Notes under the pieces: generated by a model
The model's database searches: none
What the model was told of the DNA's origin: nothing
The model's input: the letters and a program-made list of their open reading frames with translations, nothing else
Shown here: in pieces, positions 35,115 to 41,698 of the stretch
Layout of the letters: every line of letters begins with the position of its first letter
Numbering within the stretch: position 1 is the first letter of the stretch
From: Bacteroides gallinarum DSM 18171 = JCM 13658
Lineage (GTDB): Bacteria; Bacteroidota; Bacteroidia; Bacteroidales; Bacteroidaceae
NCBI RefSeq assembly: GCF_000374365.1
Contig: NZ_KB894126.1
Location: forward strand, 52,343-116,342
DNA length: 64,000 bases
Direction: 5' to 3'
Translations under genes and position numbers: made by a program

Positions 35115-35771
35115 ATGGACAGATATGATTTCATAAGATTCGGGGAACAGGTACGCTGGTACGACGAAAGCGAGAACCTGATGGAGACCATGCAGGTGTG
35201 CTGCCCCGTGTATCCCCCCGTGCAAGGCGACACGAGGATACAGCTGGTATCCGCCGGAATTGAGGCGCTGCAACCGGGACACGTGTCGGAAAAGACGGTC
35301 AGGGCCTCGCAGCTCGTGCCCTTCATAAGCCACTTCGGCAGGGGATACTGGGAGGCCCTCACACGGGCAGCGTACAACGGGGCAGGCACGGACCTACTCG
35401 AGGCGATAATCAGGAACGGATGTCTGGGCCTGGGAGAACAGATATGCCTGTTCTGCGGCAGGGCGTCGGCAAGCGTGCACGCCGCATTCTGCAAGGTATA
35501 TCCCGAAGAGGGAAGCCTGCTCGACGTCATCGAATGGCAGGGAAAGGAGTACCCCGTAAGGAAGCTTACACTGTTCCGGGGGACGGAACAGGAAATGGAG
35601 GCAGCCGTATCGGTCACCGCATTGCAGAGGAAGCTCATCGGATGCAAGAGCGGCGCACCCGTTTCAAAGGCCGCGGAAAAGGTCGACGAGGGTATTTATT
35701 ATTATTGTGAACAGGAAAAGGAGTTCCTCCTCCCGCAAGAAGGCCTCACCGCATTTGTAGAAAGGGGGTGA
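35115..35771 (+). CDS. Unknown protein upstream of the reverse transcriptase
   Basis: 218 residues from ATG at 35115. A CLFCGRAS Cys pair near residue 115 and a C-terminal ALQRKLIGCKSGAPVSKAAE segment. No known domain. It is the gene immediately before the reverse transcriptase unit, with about 120 bp between the stop and the reverse transcriptase ATG, which contains a 23-codon frame. I see no reason to treat it as a functional partner other than position. Confidence 0.55.
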   Translation: MDRYDFIRFGEQVRWYDESENLMETMQVCCPVYPPVQGDTRIQLVSAGIEALQPGHVSEKTVRASQLVPFISHFGRGYWEALTRAAYNGAGTDLLEAIIRNGCLGLGEQICLFCGRASASVHAAFCKVYPEEGSLLDVIEWQGKEYPVRKLTLFRGTEQEMEAAVSVTALQRKLIGCKSGAPVSKAAEKVDEGIYYYCEQEKEFLLPQEGLTAFVERG

Positions 35772-35804
35772 GACAGGGAAATGATACGATTAACAGAATA
35801 GAAT

Positions 35805-35876
35805 ATGGACTTTGCTGAATGCTTACAAAGTTATAACCTTCAACGCTTTGAACGGCATTGTCAGGAAAAACAATAA
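35805..35876 (+). CDS. Possible 23-residue upstream ORF of the reverse transcriptase
   Basis: ATG at 35805 to TAA at 35874-35876, encoding 23 residues (starts MDFAECLQSYNLQRFERHCQ). It ends 13 bp before the reverse transcriptase ATG. It could be a leader peptide, a small partner, or chance; AGAATA before the start gives no help. Confidence 0.25.
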   Translation: MDFAECLQSYNLQRFERHCQEKQ

Positions 35877-35889
35877 AAACAGACGAACC

Positions 35890-37149
35890 ATGTCAGACAA
35901 GATATTACAGATGTTCTTCGACATAGACCGGTGGTCGAAAGCGATTGAAAAAGGTGTTCTGAAAGACATCCGTAAAGACCAGCTAATCCGGCTGACCGAC
36001 GAACGTACGCGCCTCGCCATGGCCGAAGCCATGATGCAAGGCAAGTACGAAATCTCACCGCCCCATACGGCGCGGATACCCAAAGAGGGCGGGGAGTTCC
36101 GCACGGTGTATGTAAACGAACCGATGGATCGTGTGGTGCTGGGCATCGCCAACGACCTCCTGTTCGACCTGATGCCCGAGATGCTCCATACCTCTTGCAA
36201 GTCTTACCAGAAGGGTATCGGGTGTGGCAGGGTCGTTGCCGAGGTCAGCCGCAGGATGGCGGATGCCGAGAGCGACGGCTGTCCCGGGTGGAAAGCCGAC
36301 CTGAGCAAGTATTTCGACAGCGTCCCGCTGTGTTACATCGACGGGGCATTCGACAAGGTAGAGGCGAAACACGGGCATTCCGTGCTCATCGATGTCCTAC
36401 GGAAATACTACCACAACGACCTCTATTTTGATGAAGACAACATCCTTCAACGCAAATTCCAGTCATTGAAACAAGGGTGTGCCGTGGCCAGCTGGCTGGC
36501 AAACGTGCTGCTCCACGACCTTGACGGAGAACTCTCCCGAATGGACGGTTACTATGTCCGCTACTCGGATGACATGCTCTTTATCGGCAAGGACCACGAA
36601 AAGGCGATGGACGTGCTTCAAAAGCGGCTGGAAGAGAAAACCATGAAGCTCAACCCGAAGAAGGTGGAATACCTGACGGCTGACCGATGGTTCAAGTTCC
36701 TCGGGTTCAGTATAAAGGGCAGCATGGTCTCGCTCTCCCCGTCCCGTATCAAGACCTTCCAGAGAGAAATCGAACGGAGAACGATCCGCCGTCGGGATAC
36801 GACACCGGCCAAAGCCGTGAATGCCGTGAACCGCTACCTCTACAAGGGCGAGTTCAGCTGGGCAGCTCAGGTATTGCCGGTGTGCAACGTGCGAAGGGAC
36901 ATCGACGAGTTGAACAAATTCGTGATGGACTGTCTCAGGGCCGTGAAGACCGGCAAGTGCAAGGTCGGCGGTCTGGGATATGTCCGTGATTACCCCATCG
37001 GCTGTATCGCCCGGGGACGGGGGCGTAATGTCACGGCCAACCGTGCCAAAGCCGGCGGTGACATCGCCGGTTACCTCACGCTGGGCTGCATGCAGAACGC
37101 CTTGCAAACGAGCCGGGCCGTGTACAACACGCTGGTGGCTTCACTGTAA
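35890..37149 (+). CDS. Reverse transcriptase associated with a downstream hairpin array
   Basis: 419 residues from ATG at 35890 (a TTG at 35812 gives a poor 26-residue extension). Polymerase motifs in order: RIPKEGGEFRTVYVNE (62-77, fingers), motif A KADLSKYFDS with Asp137, motif B QGCAVASWLAN (195-205), catalytic YSDD (225-228), LNPKK (254-258) and FKFLGFSI (268-275), then a helical thumb and a basic Gly/Arg-rich end (ARGRGRNVTANRAK, 374-387). There is no maturase, endonuclease or RNase H domain. Motif B lacks the DGR form and motif C is YSDD, not YMDD. The stop codon lies in the first copy of the array's conserved box, so gene and array are joined. It probably copies array RNAs into DNA; the substrate is inferred, not shown. 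Confidence 0.93.
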   Translation: MSDKILQMFFDIDRWSKAIEKGVLKDIRKDQLIRLTDERTRLAMAEAMMQGKYEISPPHTARIPKEGGEFRTVYVNEPMDRVVLGIANDLLFDLMPEMLHTSCKSYQKGIGCGRVVAEVSRRMADAESDGCPGWKADLSKYFDSVPLCYIDGAFDKVEAKHGHSVLIDVLRKYYHNDLYFDEDNILQRKFQSLKQGCAVASWLANVLLHDLDGELSRMDGYYVRYSDDMLFIGKDHEKAMDVLQKRLEEKTMKLNPKKVEYLTADRWFKFLGFSIKGSMVSLSPSRIKTFQREIERRTIRRRDTTPAKAVNAVNRYLYKGEFSWAAQVLPVCNVRRDIDELNKFVMDCLRAVKTGKCKVGGLGYVRDYPIGCIARGRGRNVTANRAKAGGDIAGYLTLGCMQNALQTSRAVYNTLVASL

Positions 37150-37161
37150 ATCATGAGCCGG
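37147..37161 (+). repeat. Array box R0 (degenerate, contains RT stop codon)
   Basis: TAAATCATGAGCCGG aligns to TAAAGCCATGTGCCGG with one deletion and two changes. Its TAA is the stop codon of the reverse transcriptase. No AYATCG precedes it, and the sequence upstream is coding, not hairpin. Confidence 0.65.
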
Positions 37162-37197
37162 ACACGCGGCAAACGGGTGAAAAGGCCGAATTCAATG

Positions 37198-37282
37198 TTA
37201 CAGGTAAAGCAGACCAGCACCATCACGTATTCACCGGTCCACCAACCGGTGAATACCATCTTGTTCTGGTTCATACCTGTAA
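37198..37282 (+). ncRNA. Array hairpin H1
   Basis: TTACAGGTA (37198-37206) pairs with TACCTGTAA (37274-37282); inside, ACCAG/CTGGT and a perfect 11-bp stem TATTCACCGGT/ACCGGTGAATA with loop CCACCA. Preceded by GAATTCAATG at 37188-37197 and followed at once by box R1. Confidence 0.85.
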
Positions 37283-37313
37283 ATATCAGGAAGGTAAAGT
37301 CACGTGTCACCGG
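37283..37313 (+). repeat. Array box R1
   Basis: ATATCA, five variable bases, then GGTAAAGTCACGTG, an extra TCA, and CCGG. The three-base insertion is unique to this copy. Confidence 0.85.
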
Positions 37314-37372
37314 CCTGACACCCGTCATGGAACGAAGCACATCGGGAAAGTTCGAGGAATAGATTTGAGCAT

Positions 37373-37453
37373 CCCGCGTGCCTAACGTCTTCTTTCCGAG
37401 TCTGAAGGTGACTGACCATCGCCTTCGGACTCAGCAGAAGACGCGCTCGCGGG
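37373..37453 (+). ncRNA. Array hairpin H2
   Basis: CCCGCG/CGCGGG outer stem, CGTCTTCT/AGAAGACG (37386-37393 with 37436-37443), and an 11-bp inner stem GAGTCTGAAGG/CCTTCGGACTC with one G-U pair; 13-nt loop. Ends two bases before ACATCG of box R2. Confidence 0.9.
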
Positions 37454-37455
37454 TA

Positions 37456-37483
37456 ACATCGGGATTATAAAGCCATGTGCCGG
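37456..37483 (+). repeat. Array box R2
   Basis: ACATCG, six variable bases, TAAAGCCATGTGCCGG. Agrees fully with the core consensus. Confidence 0.9.
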
Positions 37484-37547
37484 TATTATGAGAACTTTCA
37501 CTTTTTTTCCTGCACAGAAACGTGGTTCGGGGAATTGCATTCAACAT

Positions 37548-37625
37548 CCCGTACCTGATAAGCCTCTGTCGCGGCGACGTATCCCTAACGTTATACGTCA
37601 CCCCCACGAAGGCTTCCGTCACGGG
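37548..37625 (+). ncRNA. Array hairpin H3
   Basis: CCCGT/ACGGG outer stem, AAGCCT/AGGCTT (37560-37565 with 37610-37615), GACGTAT/ATACGTC (37576-37582 with 37593-37599), loop of 10. Internal loops between stems. Ends two bases before ATATCG of box R3. Confidence 0.85.
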
Positions 37626-37627
37626 AG

Positions 37628-37656
37628 ATATCGACAAGGTAAAGCCATGTGCCGGC
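37628..37656 (+). repeat. Array box R3
   Basis: ATATCG, five variable bases, GTAAAGCCATGTGCCGGC. Core identical to R2. Confidence 0.9.
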
Positions 37657-37733
37657 ATGTTCGGAGAATCACGCCCCGGCACGGGGGAAAACGGTCAAGG
37701 TCAGGATTTCAATCGCGCAGCTCTATAATCTGC

Positions 37734-37797
37734 GGCCAGTTCCTCCCACCTGCTTACCAGCAGGCGGAGCGTCACGGGCCAGCAGCAAGAACTGCCC
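37734..37797 (+). ncRNA. Array hairpin H4
   Basis: GGCCAGTTC with GAACTGCCC (one C-C mismatch), CTCC/GGAG, and CCTGC-TTACCA-GCAGG (37749-37764). The 3' arm ends directly before ATATCG of box R4. Shortest hairpin of the set. Confidence 0.85.
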
Positions 37798-37826
37798 ATA
37801 TCGAACGAGTAAAGTCACGTGCCGGC
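37798..37826 (+). repeat. Array box R4
   Basis: ATATCG, five variable bases, GTAAAGTCACGTGCCGGC. Shares the TCACGTG variant with R1, so two subtypes (CCATGTG and TCACGTG) alternate in the array. Confidence 0.9.
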
Positions 37827-37885
37827 CTGAACGGGACCGAAAACGGTAGCGCAACCGGGTGTCGCACGAGGAACCGGAATTCAGC

Positions 37886-37952
37886 ATACAGTCGTCAATC
37901 GTGGTCCTGAGCCAGGCGATCACCCGGTTCAGGACCGACTGCAACACTGTAT
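37886..37952 (+). ncRNA. Array hairpin H5
   Basis: ATACAGT/ACTGTAT outer stem and GGTCCTGA/TCAGGACC inner stem (37903-37910 with 37929-37936), loop of 18. Preceded by GAATTCAGCA at 37877-37886, almost the same box as before H1. Ends directly before box R5. Confidence 0.85.
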
Positions 37953-37981
37953 TCATCGGAAATATAAAGCCATGCGCTGGC
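37953..37981 (+). repeat. Array box R5 (terminal copy)
   Basis: TCATCG, five variable bases, ATAAAGCCATGCGCTGGC. Two changes from the core (GTGCC to GCGCT) let it pair with the following AGTGC to form the array terminator. Confidence 0.85.
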
Positions 37982-38000
37982 GGTTCGAGTGCATTTTTTT
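37974..38000 (+). terminator. Terminator of the reverse transcriptase-array transcript
   Basis: GCGCT (37974-37978) pairs with AGTGC (37988-37992, one G-U), then ATTTTTTT. Stem is short but the T tract is clean. It is formed from the last array box itself. Confidence 0.65.
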
Positions 38001-38024
38001 AAATACATATTCAAACGGATAAAA

Positions 38025-38252
38025 ATGACAGCAAAAGAAATTGAAACCGGTAAATGGTACCACCTTTCGGGTGATATCGAAAACGGCTACATGGATGGGA
38101 AACCTCATACCAGCCATGAAGAGGTTACTCGAGTAGTGAAGCGGGTTACAGATACCCATATCGTCTGCGAATGCGGCAGGCGTTTCATAATCAATGAAAA
38201 TCTGAAAGTGAGCCTTATGGCTTTTAGACAACAACCAGCGACAAAACCATGA
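38025..38252 (+). CDS. Small unknown protein after the array
   Basis: 75 residues from ATG at 38025. YHLSGDIENGYMDGKPHTSH and a CECGRRFII Cys pair. Beta-rich, possibly a small metal-binding domain. The next gene overlaps by 4 bp (ATGA). It follows the array terminator by 24 bp, so it probably belongs to a new transcript. Confidence 0.55.
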   Translation: MTAKEIETGKWYHLSGDIENGYMDGKPHTSHEEVTRVVKRVTDTHIVCECGRRFIINENLKVSLMAFRQQPATKP

Positions 38253-38962
38253 ACGACATCTATCAAGAAACTGTCCGTGCCGTCGAGGGCGGCGCAAAAT
38301 TCAAGATAGACTTTCCCCGCCGGAGCCTGAGAATCGACGGGAGGTACATTATCCGTGAAGGCCGGTACGACGGGGAACTGGGTGTCGCGCCCTGCACGGC
38401 AGACGAGGTGCTCTCGAGGCTGGAGGAACTGTACCGCCGTTACAAGCACTCCGTACCCTCCGGGCGCAGCGAGAGCAAGTCGAGGCAGTATTTCAGGGGC
38501 TTGCCGGAGGCGGACCTCGATGACGGGGACATGCTTTACGGCGAGCGCCGCGACAAGGCGCAGGCGGAACTGGAACTATACCTGCTTTGCCAGCTTATCA
38601 ACGGGCTGGAGTGGAACCCCGAAACGATGGGCAGCTGGTTCTGGCAGGGAAAAACGGACAGGGATCTGGTGATACTCAGACATTGGGTGGAACCGGACTG
38701 TAATTTAACAACAAACAACACTAAAAATGAGCTACAAGAAGAAAGAAACGAAAGTTTTGTGCCCGCGCTGCGGGACGGAGTTCGCCATCGCGGACAAGGA
38801 AAAGACGGTCGTGGCAACCGTTATCGGAAAAAATTCCGGGCTGGGTATCGTGTACCCGGAAGTTACCGGATAGGACACGCCGCCCCGACAGGTGAAGAAA
38901 CTACCCGAGACCGCGAAGGAGCGCATCGAGGCGCTCCGTGCCGTCGGCGTAGACGTGAGTAA
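38249..38962 (+). CDS. Unknown protein; C-terminal part probably spurious (lost stop or frameshift)
   Basis: The first about 152 residues look like a normal protein (ADEVLSRLEELYRRYKHSV, QAELELYLLCQLINGLEWNP, ending near LRHWVEPDC). After position 38710 the frame runs on through the next gene in another frame for about 240 bp, with Arg-rich composition. One base shift near 38,700 would meet a stop (TAA at 38700-38702 in another frame). So either the stop was lost or the frame is shifted. I take 38249 to about 38710 as the true gene. Confidence 0.5.
   Translation: MNDIYQETVRAVEGGAKFKIDFPRRSLRIDGRYIIREGRYDGELGVAPCTADEVLSRLEELYRRYKHSVPSGRSESKSRQYFRGLPEADLDDGDMLYGERRDKAQAELELYLLCQLINGLEWNPETMGSWFWQGKTDRDLVILRHWVEPDCNLTTNNTKNELQEERNESFVPALRDGVRHRGQGKDGRGNRYRKKFRAGYRVPGSYRIGHAAPTGEETTRDREGAHRGAPCRRRRRE
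38727..38873 (+). CDS. Zinc-ribbon start of a gene interrupted by an in-frame TAG
   Basis: 48 residues: MSYKKKETKVLCPRCGTEFA with a CxxC pair, ending VYPEVTG. The stop TAG (38871-38873) is followed in the same frame by a further 317 codons of good coding sequence (next entry). GGA TAG GAC reads like GGA CAG GAC with a C to T change, that is Gln to amber. So this is either one gene split by a nonsense mutation, a gene read through by suppression, or two peptides. Confidence 0.65.
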   Translation: MSYKKKETKVLCPRCGTEFAIADKEKTVVATVIGKNSGLGIVYPEVTG

Positions 38963-39827
38963 CCTCTTTGCCATGCAGGGCGCCAACGGGGGCGAGCGTG
39001 TCGCCTCCAACAAGGACGGGCGGCTGACCGTGCTGGATGACGACGACCCTCTTTTCAGGTTGATTGCCATCCAGGGCGATGTTCCGAACCGCCGCCTGTT
39101 CCGCCGCTGGGTCATGGCGCAGATGTTCCGCATGATGGCCGGCACGGACTACCGTTCCGGTGAGCCGGTAGGCGTGACGGAGATGATCCACCGCCTGGGC
39201 CACGAGTACCAGTGGAAGATGCTGCTGGACGAGCTGTACGCGCAGATGAAGATGGCGGGGTACGACCCGGAGAACTTCACCGACCGCAACCGCTGGTTCA
39301 ATACCGGCGTCGTGGCGGCGATGGCCGAGAATCATGTGAAACAGCTCAAAAAACGTGTCGATGCCCAGAAAACGAGGAAATGCAAGGGTATTCCCTACAA
39401 ACGTGTCGGCAACCGCAACATCTTCGTGGCTGACCTTGAAGCCAAGGTCTACCGTCCGCTGCAAGCACTCGTACACGGTATCCGGGAGGCGAAGGACGCC
39501 GCCCAGTTGTACGCCGCCGCGAAGAGGTTCGACAAGCACCGCTTCAAGATGCCATACGACACGCCCCAGTGCAAGGAGTGGGTCAACGCCTACAAGGGAG
39601 CCGGCGCGTTCTTCACCATGCAGAACCTGATCCGCTTTCACGGTTGCACGGCCGTCAACGACCTGGGAAAACGTCTGGACAAGTACCAGTCGCTGGCATT
39701 CCTCACGGCAAAGGCCGAGGCCTACAAGGACGGCGAGGGATGGCGTCTGCTGGCCACGCTGAAAAAGATGCTCGATGACAACGGCATCGATGTCCGGAAG
39801 AAAACGGCGGAATGGCGAAAGAAATAA
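38892..39827 (+). CDS. Main part of the TAG-interrupted gene
   Basis: 311 residues from GTG at 38892, same frame as the zinc-ribbon part. NLFAMQGANGGERVASNKDG and NRRLFRRWVMAQMFRMMAG near the start, helical rest (KMLLDELYAQMKMAGYDPEN). The whole 366-codon arrangement (zinc ribbon, short linker, this domain) matches a conserved gene I remember from Bacteroidales mobile elements, function unknown. An independent start at GTG 38892 would allow this part to be made even without readthrough. Confidence 0.7.
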   Translation: MKKLPETAKERIEALRAVGVDVSNLFAMQGANGGERVASNKDGRLTVLDDDDPLFRLIAIQGDVPNRRLFRRWVMAQMFRMMAGTDYRSGEPVGVTEMIHRLGHEYQWKMLLDELYAQMKMAGYDPENFTDRNRWFNTGVVAAMAENHVKQLKKRVDAQKTRKCKGIPYKRVGNRNIFVADLEAKVYRPLQALVHGIREAKDAAQLYAAAKRFDKHRFKMPYDTPQCKEWVNAYKGAGAFFTMQNLIRFHGCTAVNDLGKRLDKYQSLAFLTAKAEAYKDGEGWRLLATLKKMLDDNGIDVRKKTAEWRKK

Positions 39828-39944
39828 TCCCGCCCTTTTCCACCCGCTTGGTAAGCGGTATGGTGTGAGGGCCTGAACAAATCAGCAATCCCCCCGTAAA
39901 GGCAATCATACCTCTATTCTAATTCATAACTAAAACTTTTTATC

Positions 39945-40130
39945 ATGAGTAAAAAACAACTACGGCGCAGGACTTACCTGCTGCAGCGGCTGCGTAAACA
40001 GGGCGTACGCTGCCTGACACGCTGCCGCACCATTTTCTACCCCTACGGGGAAGACCCGAAATCAGTTCCGCATATCTGTCAGCTGATGAGCGAGTTCCAT
40101 TTCCATGTCCAGTTCGAAATCGTGGCCTGA
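39945..40130 (+). CDS. Small basic protein, unknown
   Basis: 61 residues, Arg/Leu-rich N-terminus (KKQLRRRTYLLQRLRKQGVR), aromatic end. A perfect CCGCTT-GGT-AAGCGG hairpin lies at 39846-39860 in the gap before it. Possibly nucleic-acid binding. Confidence 0.5.
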   Translation: MSKKQLRRRTYLLQRLRKQGVRCLTRCRTIFYPYGEDPKSVPHICQLMSEFHFHVQFEIVA

Positions 40131-40131
40131 T

Positions 40132-40287
40132 ATGAAACCGGGAGACATCGCCACGCTGAAAGTCTCTTACAAGGGATACCGCCGCGTAGAGTTGGTGGAA
40201 CAGTTCCAGTACACGTGGCTGGTACGAATCCGCGAGAGCGGGAAAGAAATAGAAGTCTATGAAGACGAGCTTGAACCGGACGATTGA
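40132..40287 (+). CDS. Very small unknown protein
   Basis: 51 residues from ATG at 40132, one base after the previous stop. Beta-rich small-barrel pattern (PGDIATLKVSYKGYRRVELV, then WLVRIRESGKEIEVYEDELE), like KOW or SH3-type modules. Confidence 0.5.
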   Translation: MKPGDIATLKVSYKGYRRVELVEQFQYTWLVRIRESGKEIEVYEDELEPDD

Positions 40288-40352
40288 GAAAATCCATCAA
40301 TAATCGTCCGCGCCGCTAAAACCGATGGGCACAATATCTAAATTGAAGAACA

Positions 40353-40838
40353 ATGAGAACATTCAAAAAAGGACAGCGGGTCTACTGGAACGACCCTGCC
40401 GGGGAAACATCCGGTGAATACACGGTCATAGACCCCAAAGACGAGTACAACAAGGACTTCACCGAAGAAGATACCGCGGACTTCGACGAACGCATGATAG
40501 TTATCGGGAACGGTACGAGCGAAGCGGAGGTCTATGCTTCGGAGCTGGATATCCTGTCCCCCGTACCCGATCAAGGCATTCCCAATTACATCGCCTACGC
40601 CCTTATCCTTATCACGGCCGCCCATTTAGGCTGCAAGGTAGAAATGCTCGCCACGGCACAGGAGGTATGGCGGACGAAATGTCTGCCCGAACCGGTGCTG
40701 CTGGGCATGTACGAGAAAGCGGCATACAAGGCCGTGTCTGCAATCCGGCAGAAAGGTCTGGCGGAACGGGCCGACCGTCTCGGGGAGATATTTTACCGTA
40801 CCGGGGAATTCCCCCCGGACGATGAACGGCAACAATAA
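40353..40838 (+). CDS. Unknown protein with N-terminal small-barrel module
   Basis: 161 residues. The first 70 (KKGQRVYWNDPAGETSGEYT, EAEVYASELDIL) have the pattern of a small barrel similar to the preceding gene; the rest is helical (KAAYKAVSAIRQKGLAERAD). May be a fusion of a copy of the 40132 module with a helical domain. Confidence 0.55.
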   Translation: MRTFKKGQRVYWNDPAGETSGEYTVIDPKDEYNKDFTEEDTADFDERMIVIGNGTSEAEVYASELDILSPVPDQGIPNYIAYALILITAAHLGCKVEMLATAQEVWRTKCLPEPVLLGMYEKAAYKAVSAIRQKGLAERADRLGEIFYRTGEFPPDDERQQ

Positions 40839-40864
40839 AGAACATAAACTTAATACATAAAGAG

Positions 40865-41449
40865 ATGAACCTGTATGAACGGATAGAGTATAAAGGATAC
40901 CATATCAATATCTATTACGATGATGATGTCCGAAGCCCGCGTGAGAAATATGACAACCTCGGCACGCTCTACACGGCGCATCGCCGTTACCGGCCGGAAA
41001 AGGAGTTCGACGACCACTTCGATATAAATGAGGTTTTCCAGGGGCGTATCGGAAATTTCCGGGAGTCGTTCCTGAAGGAATACGTCGCCCTTCCGGTCTA
41101 CCTCTACGACCATGGCGGCATTACGATATCCACCTCGCCGCTGAGTTGCCCGTGGGACTCCGGATTTTTCGGCATTATCGCTGTCCCGTTGGACAAGGTA
41201 CGCCAGGAGTACGTGTGGAAGAACATCACTGCGGAACGCAGGAAACGGATCGAGGGACACCTGCAAGACGAAATCAGAACCCTTGACAACTACTATACCG
41301 GGGAAGTCTTCGGGTATCGCATTACACCGGAAAGTGACGATGACAATGAACTGGACAGTTGTTGGGGATTCTACGGCACGGAATGTCTAAAAGAACTGGA
41401 AGCCCAGTGCAGGCATATTATCGACGGGCTGAACAAAGCGGCAGCATAG
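40865..41449 (+). CDS. Unknown protein
   Basis: 194 residues. YKGYHINIYYDDDVRSPREK near the start, then PVYLYDHGGITISTSPLSC in the middle (about 80-98) and WGFYGTECLKELEAQC at the end. From memory proteins with the 'YxHGG.T.S...f.cpWDsG..G.iyv' pattern are widespread in phages and conjugative elements; activity unknown. Confidence 0.65.
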   Translation: MNLYERIEYKGYHINIYYDDDVRSPREKYDNLGTLYTAHRRYRPEKEFDDHFDINEVFQGRIGNFRESFLKEYVALPVYLYDHGGITISTSPLSCPWDSGFFGIIAVPLDKVRQEYVWKNITAERRKRIEGHLQDEIRTLDNYYTGEVFGYRITPESDDDNELDSCWGFYGTECLKELEAQCRHIIDGLNKAAA

Positions 41450-41467
41450 AATAGAAAAATACGCATA

Positions 41468-41698
41468 ATGACTGAAAATACAATGAAGACATCATACGGA
41501 CTTGAATTCAACACGGTAACAGAAATCAATCCCGAATGGAGCGATTATGACAAAACGATAGCAGGATGCCACCTTGCCAATGTCGGGGTGGTCATCGTGG
41601 ATACGGAATACGGGCAACCGATAGACAACGAGCATGACCTCGAAGAAATCTGCCTGATTCTCGAAAAGGAAAAGACAGACCATCCTAAAAATGAATGA
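41468..41698 (+). CDS. Small acidic protein, unknown
   Basis: 76 residues, acidic. Overlaps the following gene's first ATG by 8 bp. No recognised motif. Confidence 0.5.
   Translation: MTENTMKTSYGLEFNTVTEINPEWSDYDKTIAGCHLANVGVVIVDTEYGQPIDNEHDLEEICLILEKEKTDHPKNE

Larger units (their letters stand above)
37147..38000 (+). ncRNA. Tandem array of five hairpin units behind the reverse transcriptase
   Basis: Non-coding. Six copies of a box with core RTAAAGYCAYGTGCCGG start (at TAAA) at 37147, 37295, 37468, 37640, 37810 and 37965, spacing 148, 173, 172, 170 and 155. In front of each of the last five copies, 12-14 nt before TAAAG, ends a long hairpin (64-85 nt) whose sequence differs in every unit. 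Four to five hairpins are preceded by a loose GAATTCARCA-like box. In the 12-14 nt between hairpin and core an AYATCG or close form occurs. The array ends in a terminator with seven T. Same order, same strand, same distance to the reverse transcriptase suggest one transcript. The units are clearly a family of RNAs, not spacers between identical repeats. Confidence 0.9.

Noticed and set aside
37431..37956. Open frames of 66-140 codons on both strands inside the array
   Set aside because: Composition is Arg/Pro/His-rich and not protein-like; they cross the conserved boxes and hairpins, which explain the sequence better.
35890..38000. Diversity-generating retroelement
   Set aside because: No template/variable repeat pair differing at adenines was found near the enzyme, no Avd-like gene is adjacent, motif C is YSDD and the downstream repeats are not near-identical copies of a gene end.
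37147..38000. CRISPR array
   Set aside because: Boxes are about 17-28 nt and vary between copies, units are 148-173 bp and hold long hairpins, and there are no cas genes.
35890..38000. Ordinary retron or group II intron
   Set aside because: Retrons have one RNA, mostly upstream of the gene; here are five downstream. No domain V-like ribozyme end, maturase X domain or intron boundaries were seen. A distant relationship of the polymerase to group II enzymes stays possible.
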